From the NCBI GenBank assembly GCA_036172095.1, contig JAVHSH010000017.1:1-15765 (forward strand): a stretch of 15,765 bases of DNA, in the 5' to 3' direction. The DNA comes from JAKBEU01 sp036172095 (GTDB lineage Bacteria; Patescibacteriota; Microgenomatia; UBA1406; GWC2-37-13). Below the pieces are notes generated by a model. It did not search any database, was not told where the DNA came from, and was given only the letters and a program-made list of their open reading frames with translations. Made by a program: the position numbers and the translations under genes. This document shows positions 7,361 through 13,469 of the stretch, piece after piece (positions within the stretch are counted from its first letter, which is position 1; the number at the start of each line of letters is the position of its first letter).

Positions 7361-8116
7361 TTACAAATCTATAACGAGCTCTCCTTGTAAGTCAGTTCTC
7401 CATACCGGTATCTTCTTGGCTTTCAGTATATCCAACGCCTCTTTTGATGGATGGCCATAGGTATTTTTTTTCCCGACACTTATCACTGCAAGGGTAGGGT
7501 GTGCTAACAAAAGTGAATCAGGATATATGCCATACTTGGAGCCGTGATGGGGTATCTCCAGGATAGTACATGTGCGCGGCATGAGTCGTTTCAATTCGAG
7601 CCCGTTGATGTCGGAAGTAAGGAAAATGGTCTGGTGAGGGGAGGTAACGGTGACGACATTGGCGGACTCATTTATATCTTTAGAGCTTTGAGAAGCCTTA
7701 AAAACTGTAAATTGAGTATGGTCAACCGCAAAGTAGACAGGATTAGTGACGGATGTTGTTGGGATATTCTTCGGCAATTTTGGGAGTTCTGGTGGACCGA
7801 TGATATGCTGTATCGTATATCTCTGCGAAAGAAGAAAAAGAGCGCCTGCATGGTCTGTCTGGTTATGGGAGATGATAATAAACTCTATCGTCCTGTCAAA
7901 AAACGGCATGTATTTCCCGATACAGGAGAGGACACGTCCGTCTGCTCCTGTATCTACGAGAATTTGAGTTGAGCCGAGAGAAAAAAATGTCGCAGCTCCT
8001 TGCCCAACATCACAAAATATTGCCTTATATGTACGTGTTGATATGTATTGGAAGATGAGAAAGCTCGCAATAAGTACTACTGTAATTATTTTTTTCCTGA
8101 CAGTATCTATTTCCAT
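7361..8116 (-). CDS. ComEC-type metallo-beta-lactamase-fold protein (C-terminal half of a split ComEC)
   Basis: 251 residues from the ATG at 8116. A long upstream extension of the same frame, to 8368, overlaps the ComEC membrane gene and lacks family features. One N-terminal membrane helix (9-25) is followed by a metallo-beta-lactamase domain with ComEC signatures: CDVGQGAATFF (35-45), ILVDTGADG (52-60), IISHNQTDHAGAL (81-93), IFLTSDINGLEL (164-175), ILEIPHHGSKYG (185-196) and ISVGKKNTYGHPS (212-224). In ComEC this domain faces outward and is thought to degrade the non-transported DNA strand. Here the HxHxDH-type motif reads H84-N-Q86-T-D88-H89, so the second metal ligand position is Gln instead of His or Asp. 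The gene overlaps the upstream competence-domain gene by 10 nt, which suggests coupled translation of the two ComEC parts. Confidence 0.85.
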   Translation of the reverse strand: MEIDTVRKKIITVVLIASFLIFQYISTRTYKAIFCDVGQGAATFFSLGSTQILVDTGADGRVLSCIGKYMPFFDRTIEFIIISHNQTDHAGALFLLSQRYTIQHIIGPPELPKLPKNIPTTSVTNPVYFAVDHTQFTVFKASQSSKDINESANVVTVTSPHQTIFLTSDINGLELKRLMPRTCTILEIPHHGSKYGIYPDSLLLAHPTLAVISVGKKNTYGHPSKEALDILKAKKIPVWRTDLQGELVIDL

Positions 8117-8904
8117 GAAAAATAGCCAAAAGGAATTTGGCTTGACGTCTGGATAATCCACAATAAGTAATGCAGTCCCACATAAATTACGCTTGCAAGA
8201 GGAAGAACGATAAATGGTACTAAAAGATAGAGAAGTGAAATAAGTATCCCCCCAACCATGATTGGGACAACGATCCATGATGCAAGTGCCGTGCTGATAG
8301 GACCGACAAGTGAGATGCTTTTGAATTGAAAGACCGTCAGGGGAGTTGTTATAAGAAAAACGACCCATGATTCAAATAGGACCTCTGCCCAGAATGGTAG
8401 TTCAATCGAAAAATGATCCTTAATGGCTCCAGAAACGATGATCCCAATTGTTGCAAGGACAGAAAGTTGAAACGAAATCGTTGTAATCCAATCCGGCCAG
8501 AATAATGCAATACAAAGTATTGAAAGGAATAGATTCCATATAATGTACGAGGGTCGTCCTGTCGTATAACACACGACAGTACATATAAACATAATAAGCG
8601 CCCGTATAAGTGGCGCTTGAAGTCCGACCATATAGGTGAATATGCCAAGAAATAGGAGTTGTAGTATTGTTCCGGTTTTTCGCCCTAACGAAAAAAATAA
8701 TTTTTCGGAAAGGGAGGCAAGCAGCGTAACGTTCGTTCCTGAAAGAACAACAAGATGAGCCAATCCGCTTTGAATTATTGCGGTTTTAAGCGAAGGGTCA
8801 ATCTGGATGGGGAGACCGAACACAAGGCCTTTCAATAAGGATGCATATGGTTCATGAAATGAGTTGTTAATCCCGATGAGTGCTTGTGTGAGTAAAAAAT
8901 TCAT
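8107..8904 (-). CDS. comEC: ComEC-type competence membrane channel protein (N-terminal half of a split ComEC)
   Basis: 265 residues from the ATG at 8904; a TTG at 8913 that overlaps the comEA stop (TTGA) is an alternative. It carries the ComEC/Rec2 competence domain, which forms the membrane channel for single-stranded DNA. Visible signatures, numbered from the TTG, are GLAHLVVLSGTNVTLL (50-65; usual form HL-A-SG-HV), VGLQAPLIRALIMF (96-109) and ISFQLSVLATIGI (146-158), with six or more hydrophobic helices through to the C-terminus. Full-length ComEC is about 700-800 residues with an N-terminal OB-like DUF4131 region and a fused MBL domain. Here DUF4131 is absent and the MBL domain is a separate overlapping gene. 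The gene follows comEA directly, the usual competence order. Confidence 0.87.
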   Translation of the reverse strand: MNFLLTQALIGINNSFHEPYASLLKGLVFGLPIQIDPSLKTAIIQSGLAHLVVLSGTNVTLLASLSEKLFFSLGRKTGTILQLLFLGIFTYMVGLQAPLIRALIMFICTVVCYTTGRPSYIIWNLFLSILCIALFWPDWITTISFQLSVLATIGIIVSGAIKDHFSIELPFWAEVLFESWVVFLITTPLTVFQFKSISLVGPISTALASWIVVPIMVGGILISLLYLLVPFIVLPLASVIYVGLHYLLWIIQTSSQIPFGYFSWK

Positions 8905-8909
8905 GATAG

Positions 8910-9554
8910 TCAATAAACACTGATCAACTCCTTGATTTTTTCGTAGGTCGATTGGGGGATAATCTTGTTCTTTATGAGGTCATCTAATGCGTAATATGGC
9001 TTTCCTTTGAAGATTGCATCTGCCTGTACCTTTCCGACACCGGGAAGTTGATCGAGCTGAAGGGAGGACGCTGTATTGATATTAATGCTTTTTGACTCGC
9101 TAGATGTATTTGAAAACGTGTTTGGTTGGATATACTCGATAATCCGTTTATTCTCTCCAACGACTCCATTCATGGTATCGGAAAGAAAAGGTATATATAT
9201 TTTTTCTTGATCAGAAAGTATACGTGCGTAATTTATATTTCGAGTTACGAATGCAGCGTCGGCTTCATCCGTCAAACCTCCTGCTTTTTGAATTGCATCA
9301 ATAAAACGAGCGGTAGTGTGGAATGAATATACAAATGGATTTTTGACAGCACCTGAGACATCAACGACGATTTCTGTATTTTTCTGCGATGGGGGCGTGC
9401 TTGTCTGGATTATCGTATCAGTATTTTTTGTATTCTTTTCACCGAGGAATAAAAGAAGGGATACTCCACCGATACAAAAAGCAACACAGATAAGAAAAGA
9501 CTCCACAGCATATTTTTTTATGAATGGTTGAAACGACTTGATAAGTCCCTCCAT
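8910..9554 (-). CDS. comEA: ComEA-like DNA receptor (SLBB + helix-hairpin-helix)
   Basis: 214 residues. One N-terminal transmembrane helix (18-37), a Thr/Ser/Pro linker, an SLBB domain at 61-122 (VVDVSGAVKNPFVYSF ... EKIYIP), a Ser/Asn-rich linker, and a C-terminal helix-hairpin-helix module at 156-214 with ININTASSLQLDQLPGVG and KVQADAI. This is the standard ComEA layout of Gram-positive-type bacteria, in which the HhH module binds double-stranded DNA outside the membrane and hands it to ComEC. The stop is immediately upstream of, or overlaps, the ComEC start. There is no Shine-Dalgarno sequence before the ATG. A TATAAT on the minus strand at 9599-9594 without a good -35, and a weak TATTTG 7 nt before the ATG, are the only promoter candidates, so the gene may also be read from the surface operon upstream. 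Confidence 0.92.
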   Translation of the reverse strand: MEGLIKSFQPFIKKYAVESFLICVAFCIGGVSLLLFLGEKNTKNTDTIIQTSTPPSQKNTEIVVDVSGAVKNPFVYSFHTTARFIDAIQKAGGLTDEADAAFVTRNINYARILSDQEKIYIPFLSDTMNGVVGENKRIIEYIQPNTFSNTSSESKSININTASSLQLDQLPGVGKVQADAIFKGKPYYALDDLIKNKIIPQSTYEKIKELISVY

Positions 9555-9648
9555 ATAATGACAAATAGCAGACTACCCAAATACACACAAGGGATTATAA
9601 GCGACAATTCGACATGAAAGTTCTATCATAAAGCTCTAAATTGAAGCA

Positions 9649-10698
9649 TTAGCGCTCTTTGTGTTTATGGCTCTTTTTTCTCGTGAGGAACTGGATGAGG
9701 AAATAGGACAAGACGAATCCAATTGCGATGCCGACTGTTTTCATGAAACGAATGGGAAGTGCGATGAACGTTAGTTCTTTATACTGAACTGTTCCATCCT
9801 CTCCGAATGTGATTGCGGCTCGTACCGCATGAGATCCAATAGACAGGGAGGAGAGGGAGAGTGTCGTTCCGGGAACATTTTGTTGTTCAGAGCTTACTTT
9901 CAGGATACGTTGGGAGTTGCTTAGTATATTCTGGGGAAGGATGGAGTATTCGTTTTTTGAACTGCCGAATTGATGAGTTATCGTCCCTCCCGGCTGGAGT
10001 AGATGGATGCCCATATTCCGTATAGAACCAACAATTGAAACTGTGTCTGAACTATCGACAATATGGAATTTCTTATTTCCGAAAGTCACGAGATTATCGG
10101 GATGGAATGAAAATTCCGCAATCTGCGCTTGTGTCTGAGTAATACCTGAGTCTGTTACAGATATGAGGAGGGGAGAACCGAGGGAGGCCGATGCAACTCC
10201 TGCTGATTGTCCACCCAATGAAAATGCTGGGACGGTTTCGGCAAGGAGCATGTAATAATAGTCGCCGTCAGGGATTCCCTGAGGGACAAATACGCGCACA
10301 ACTGCCTGCCTTTTTTCTTTTGAAGCAAAGAAAAAAGGTTTTTCGAGAACGACATCGGCATTTTCAAGATTAAATTGGATAGGTCCTTCCAGCTGGGGAA
10401 GAAGGGTGAGCGAACCTTGTTGTCCAACAGGCTCGAACGGGCGAATAAGGAATTGAAGATTCAATGGGTCCCCCTTATTCTCGACCGTATAAGCGATAAG
10501 TATCGATTTTCCCGGCTTTATTTTTGCTTGGACAATCGGTGGATCAAGGGAAAGGGTGACCTGCTGGGCAGAGACATCATAAGCTAAAAGTCTAAAGTTA
10601 AAAGTTAAAAGCAAGAGAGATATAACCACAAATTTAGCACTTCTATTTATTGTTTCTTTCTGAATTTTAAACTTTAAACTTTGAACTATATTTTTCAT
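9649..10698 (-). CDS. DUF916-like surface protein with C-terminal membrane anchor (paralogue of the 3680-4681 protein)
   Basis: 349 residues. The signal peptide is long (about 1-44, ending DVSA) and is partly built from an imperfect DNA inverted repeat. The ectodomain opens with VTLSLDPPIVQAKIKPGKS, comparable to the LDLTVYPAVVEQQITPGT opening of the other locus, followed by a VENKGDPLNLQFLI strand and GIPDGDYYYMLLAET (141-155), again matching the DUF916-like pattern. A second beta domain runs about 190-312. A single transmembrane helix (318-338) ends in a strongly basic tail (RKKSHKHKER). The ATG shares one base with the stop of the upstream gene (TAATG). Likely role: membrane-anchored partner for the secreted protein encoded just upstream; this is inferred from layout. 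Confidence 0.8.
   Translation of the reverse strand: MKNIVQSLKFKIQKETINRSAKFVVISLLLLTFNFRLLAYDVSAQQVTLSLDPPIVQAKIKPGKSILIAYTVENKGDPLNLQFLIRPFEPVGQQGSLTLLPQLEGPIQFNLENADVVLEKPFFFASKEKRQAVVRVFVPQGIPDGDYYYMLLAETVPAFSLGGQSAGVASASLGSPLLISVTDSGITQTQAQIAEFSFHPDNLVTFGNKKFHIVDSSDTVSIVGSIRNMGIHLLQPGGTITHQFGSSKNEYSILPQNILSNSQRILKVSSEQQNVPGTTLSLSSLSIGSHAVRAAITFGEDGTVQYKELTFIALPIRFMKTVGIAIGFVLSYFLIQFLTRKKSHKHKER
10583..10686. repeat. Imperfect inverted repeat inside a signal-peptide coding region
   Basis: On the minus strand, the arm at 10686-10660 (GTTCAAAGTTTAAAGTTTAAA and on) and the arm at 10611-10583 (CTTTTAACTTTTAACTTTAG and on) are inverted complements at about three quarters of positions over 29 nt, separated by about 48 nt. 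Each arm is itself a short tandem of AAAGTTT-like units. The arms encode SLKFKIQ and LLLTFNFRLLA of the signal peptide, so the repeat has been read as protein. Confidence 0.55.
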
Positions 10699-11498
10699 TA
10701 AAACGATGGTGTTGCTAAAAATCGAATAATTGTCGAATACGTTCCACCTGCCTGGAAATTCGAAACATTTCCCTTCATAGTGATTACCGCTTGATGAGTC
10801 ACATCATGAGGAGCTCCCGTGAGCATTGGAGCCGGTGTAAATGCGGGAAACGGCGTTGGGGTGATGTCTGCTGTGACATTGGTACTTTGCATGACGACAG
10901 CTGGCGCTTCAGAGAGAAGCAAATTGGGAAATGGCCTGAAATAAGTACTATTGATGAAATCGGCTGGGATGTCTTCTCCCGTCATGTCATATCCAAATCC
11001 ATATGCGGTCGTCAGAGTCCATGGTTTTGCAAGTGTTGTCGTGCAAGTATCAGGGCCCCCATCGCATCCAGTGAATGGAATTGTGTTAGCTAGTGAGGCT
11101 GTTGCTAGCGGTTTATCAGCACGGGCGGTAACAATATATTGTCCAGCTGCCCCAAACGAAACTCTCAATGTTATGTTTCCTGTTGATGGGACGCTGGGAA
11201 TCAATGTTCCCAGGCTTACTTGTATTGATGAAAGTGAAAATGTGAAGGGAATCCTCGTATAGATATATTGGAATCCTGCCTTGACAATATATCCACTTGC
11301 CTGGAACTCTTTCGCTGCGGTCTGACCTACGGACGTATTTAATTTATAGTCTGCATTGGTCATCGCTTTTCCTCCACTATTCACCGTTCCAAACTGAATT
11401 CGATATTGCGGTGAGTTCATATTAACCGCAAAGATGTTTCGAGCTAAAAGTAGAAAACCAATAGTTAACAGTAGGATGGTAATGGTTCGGGTATTCAT
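10698..11498 (-). CDS. Secreted surface protein with GFGY core and C-terminal ATP-x-F tail (paralogue of the 4681-6180 protein)
   Basis: 266 residues. A hydrophobic signal segment covers 5-25. The first domain contains SPQYRIQFGTVNSGG, YKLNTSVGQTA and GYIVKAGFQYIY (about 29-80), a repeat-like pattern often seen in CPR surface proteins. The second domain has GQYIVTARAD (119-128), CDGGPDTC (145-152), a Trp, and AYGFGYDMTGED, matching GYVVTALYD / CDGTC / GFGYTLG in the other locus. A Pro/Thr linker (TPTPFPAFTPAPM) precedes the end GGTYSTIIRFLATPSF. No membrane anchor or sortase site is present after the signal peptide. The start overlaps the upstream stop by 4 nt (ATGA) and the stop overlaps the downstream start by 1 nt, so all three genes appear translationally coupled. 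Confidence 0.82.
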   Translation of the reverse strand: MNTRTITILLLTIGFLLLARNIFAVNMNSPQYRIQFGTVNSGGKAMTNADYKLNTSVGQTAAKEFQASGYIVKAGFQYIYTRIPFTFSLSSIQVSLGTLIPSVPSTGNITLRVSFGAAGQYIVTARADKPLATASLANTIPFTGCDGGPDTCTTTLAKPWTLTTAYGFGYDMTGEDIPADFINSTYFRPFPNLLLSEAPAVVMQSTNVTADITPTPFPAFTPAPMLTGAPHDVTHQAVITMKGNVSNFQAGGTYSTIIRFLATPSF

Positions 11499-12127
11499 TC
11501 TTGTTTCTCGAACATGTCAATGAGTCTCTCGGTATTGTCGACATGTCGTTTGAGGGAAGTGAGTTCGCGGTCACCTCGGAAGTTTTCCAGGAGCATCTTC
11601 ATTTCCTTGAGGTGATTTTTGAGCATAAGCGAGAGGAATAGAAAGGTGTTTTCCGTTTGTTCCGACATGGATTTTTTGAGACGTTTCGTTTCCTCATACT
11701 CATTCCCTAAGATCATCGCAAAAGGCGTCATGAGCGCGAGCGAAAAGATGGGGAGCAGTTGCAGAAAGGTCGTTTGATTGTGGAGGGTTGTCAGATAAAA
11801 CAACATAAGGACAAGAGTGACGATTATGGGGATGATTGGTTCAAGGAGGAGCGTGAGCGCAAAAAGAAGGAAATGAATGAGAAAAAAGAAGGGCGATTGA
11901 AGCCCGCCTGTCGTATTTATTATCCCCAAGATAATGAGTGTAAAGAGGGAGCTCTCAAAGAGTCGTGTTCTTCTTGAAAAAAAAGAGAAACGCCGAGCAA
12001 TAAAGAAGACTATAAACAGAAATGCAGCAATCTCGATGTTGTACTCAGCAAGAGCGGTCTGAGGCAAAATAAAAGAAAGGACAATACAGCCGATAAGAAT
12101 GAGTGAATGAATCAATTCTGCCGTCAT
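11495..12127 (-). CDS. Polytopic membrane protein resembling a histidine-kinase sensor module without a kinase domain
   Basis: 210 residues from the ATG at 12127, which sits 8 nt after a TATAAT; a TTG at 12133 is too close to that promoter. About six hydrophobic segments occupy residues 5-142, with a basic loop RRFSFFSRRTR after the second and NTTGGLQSPFFFLIHFLL in the middle. The TGG-x-xSPF motif is common in the membrane input domains of bacterial sensor kinases and cyclases. After the last helix, a long charged helical region (about 145-210) includes LFLSLMLKNHLKEMKMLL, which looks like a degenerate dimerisation helix, but no ATPase (N, G1, G2) motifs follow before the stop. It may sense or scaffold the surface proteins encoded after it. 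The kinase link is inference. Confidence 0.72.
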   Translation of the reverse strand: MTAELIHSLILIGCIVLSFILPQTALAEYNIEIAAFLFIVFFIARRFSFFSRRTRLFESSLFTLIILGIINTTGGLQSPFFFLIHFLLFALTLLLEPIIPIIVTLVLMLFYLTTLHNQTTFLQLLPIFSLALMTPFAMILGNEYEETKRLKKSMSEQTENTFLFLSLMLKNHLKEMKMLLENFRGDRELTSLKRHVDNTERLIDMFEKQE

Positions 12128-12135
12128 ATTCAATC

Positions 12136-12141
12136 ATTATA
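12136..12141 (-). promoter_or_regulatory. -10 element of the second surface operon, near-leaderless
   Basis: A perfect minus-strand TATAAT (12141-12136) ends 8 nt before the ATG at 12127, predicting a leader of about 2 nt. A TTATTG at 12164-12159, 17 nt upstream, is a poor -35. It lies back to back with the secE promoter in the 43-nt gap between the two ATGs. Confidence 0.5.
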
Positions 12142-12153
12142 ATTGAAAATATA

Positions 12154-12162
12154 TGCTACAAT
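12154..12162 (+). promoter_or_regulatory. Extended -10 promoter of secE-nusG-rplK-rplA, near-leaderless
   Basis: TGC-TACAAT (TG at 12154-12155, hexamer 12157-12162) is an extended -10 ending 8 nt before the secE ATG at 12171, giving a predicted leader of about 2 nt. No Shine-Dalgarno sequence and no clear -35 are present. Confidence 0.55.
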
Positions 12163-12170
12163 AAGCAGAT

Positions 12171-12368
12171 ATGGCAAAACCACTTCTGAAAACACAGTTC
12201 GCCAATGGAATTGTTGAAGAATTGAAAAAAGTTACCTGGCCAACACGAGAAGAGACAGTTCGGCTTACCGTCATCGTCATAGGGATATCCTTGATTATTG
12301 GAGTCTATATCGGTATAATTGACGTTCTGTTGACAAAGGGTCTTGAACTATTGGCAAAATCACGATAA
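12171..12368 (+). CDS. secE: Preprotein translocase subunit SecE
   Basis: 65 residues, the usual size of single-helix bacterial SecE. The amphipathic cytoplasmic helix carries the conserved EELKKVTWPTREET (17-30), followed by one transmembrane helix (about 32-55) and a short tail. SecE clamps SecY in the SecYEG channel that exports proteins such as the surface proteins encoded in this window. First gene of secE-nusG-rplK-rplA, a classical bacterial order. Confidence 0.96.
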   Translation: MAKPLLKTQFANGIVEELKKVTWPTREETVRLTVIVIGISLIIGVYIGIIDVLLTKGLELLAKSR

Positions 12369-12402
12369 TTTTTCATTATTTATTTTATTTTATTGAACGG
12401 AT

Positions 12403-12987
12403 ATGGACACAACAGTCCAACAAGAACAAAAAGAAGCGCTTAAAACAGCAACTGCGGTGGGAGCTGATGCAAGGTGGTACGTTATACATATCCAAACCGG
12501 ATATGAAAATAAGGTAAAACTCGCACTCCTTCAGCGCATAAAGAGTCTCGGTGTTGAAGACAGTATCTTCGATATTGTCGTCCCAACAAGAGATATTGTC
12601 GTCATCAAAAAAGGGAAAAAAGCAAAAGCAACTGAAAAGGTATTTCCTGGATATATTTTGATAAAAATGATTCTGAATGATGATTCATGGCTAGTCGTGC
12701 GTACAACAGAAGGCGTCACCGGGTTCGTGGGTGCAGGACTGAAACCAACTCCTATCTCAAACAAGGAAGTTGAAGCAATCATGAAGTTCGTTCAACAAGA
12801 GCAACCAAAGTTTAAAACAAAATTCAGTGTTGGTGAAGCGGTTAAGATTACAGAAGGTCCATTCGCGGATTTCCTTGGAACGATTGATGCGGTGGATGAC
12901 GAACAGGGCAAGGTTCGTGTTCTTGTGTCAATCTTCGATCGTGAGACTCCTGTGGAACTCGACTTCCTACAGGTAGCAAAACTCTAA
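12403..12987 (+). CDS. nusG: Transcription termination/antitermination factor NusG
   Basis: 194 residues, slightly longer than most because of a Gln/Lys-rich N-terminal ~22 residues. The NGN domain starts ARWYVIHIQTGYENKV (23-38), with KVFPGYILIKM (79-89) and TTEGVTGFVGAG (101-112). The KOW domain follows with VGEAVKITEGPFADFLGTI (143-161) and ends DFLQVAKL. NusG binds RNA polymerase and couples it to Rho, S10 and the ribosome. It lies 34 nt after secE; the gap is AT-rich and has no Shine-Dalgarno sequence. Confidence 0.97.
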   Translation: MDTTVQQEQKEALKTATAVGADARWYVIHIQTGYENKVKLALLQRIKSLGVEDSIFDIVVPTRDIVVIKKGKKAKATEKVFPGYILIKMILNDDSWLVVRTTEGVTGFVGAGLKPTPISNKEVEAIMKFVQQEQPKFKTKFSVGEAVKITEGPFADFLGTIDAVDDEQGKVRVLVSIFDRETPVELDFLQVAKL

Positions 12988-13020
12988 CACGAGATATATA
13001 TAATTAACATTTTCAAATAT

Positions 13021-13446
13021 ATGGCAAAAGAAATAAAAGCACAACTTAAATTGAACTTAGCAGCAGGAGAAGCAACACCGGCGCCACCAGTTGGACCAGC
13101 ATTGGGTCAACATGGAGTCCCAATCATGGAGTTTATTAAAGAATATAATGCACGAACGGCAAAATTGAAAGGCAATGTCATTCCAGCTGTCATCACAGTC
13201 TATAAGGACAGAACATTCACGTTCATCACAAAACTTCCTCCAGTCGCAGCAATGATCAAGAAGACACTTGGTCTCTCAGTCGCTTCAGGAAAACCAAACA
13301 CAGAAAAAGTCGGCAAGCTCACAAAAGCTCAAATTGAGAAAATTGCAACAGAAAAGATGCCTGATATGAATGCAAACGATATGGAAGCAGCAAAGAAAGT
13401 CATTGCTGGAACAGCCCGCAGTATGGGTGTTGAAACAGAATTATAA
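13021..13446 (+). CDS. rplK: 50S ribosomal protein L11 (uL11)
   Basis: 141 residues, full family length. The N-terminal domain has ATPAPPVGPALGQHGV (18-33), then the conserved IPAVITVYKDRTFTFITK. The RNA-binding C-terminal domain has GKLTKAQIEKIA, KMPDMNANDMEAA and IAGTARSMGV. uL11 forms the base of the L7/L12 stalk on 23S rRNA and takes part in factor binding. The 33-nt gap after nusG has no Shine-Dalgarno sequence; a TATAAT at 12999-13004 lies 16 nt from the ATG, too far to make a leaderless start and probably chance in an AT-rich gap. Confidence 0.97.
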   Translation: MAKEIKAQLKLNLAAGEATPAPPVGPALGQHGVPIMEFIKEYNARTAKLKGNVIPAVITVYKDRTFTFITKLPPVAAMIKKTLGLSVASGKPNTEKVGKLTKAQIEKIATEKMPDMNANDMEAAKKVIAGTARSMGVETEL

Positions 13447-13469
13447 TTATTATATTTATAGAATAATCC

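Noticed and set aside
7544..7972. 142-codon plus-strand frame opposite the MBL gene.
   Set aside because: The minus frame carries intact ComEC-type motifs; the plus frame shows no recognisable protein features.
8117..8368. 84-residue N-terminal extension of the MBL gene.
   Set aside because: It lies entirely within the ComEC membrane gene in another frame, has no family features, and the ATG at 8116 gives a normal membrane-helix start.
12999..13004. TATAAT upstream of rplK as an internal promoter.
   Set aside because: No -35 or TG extension, and the surrounding gap is almost entirely A and T, so a chance match is likely.
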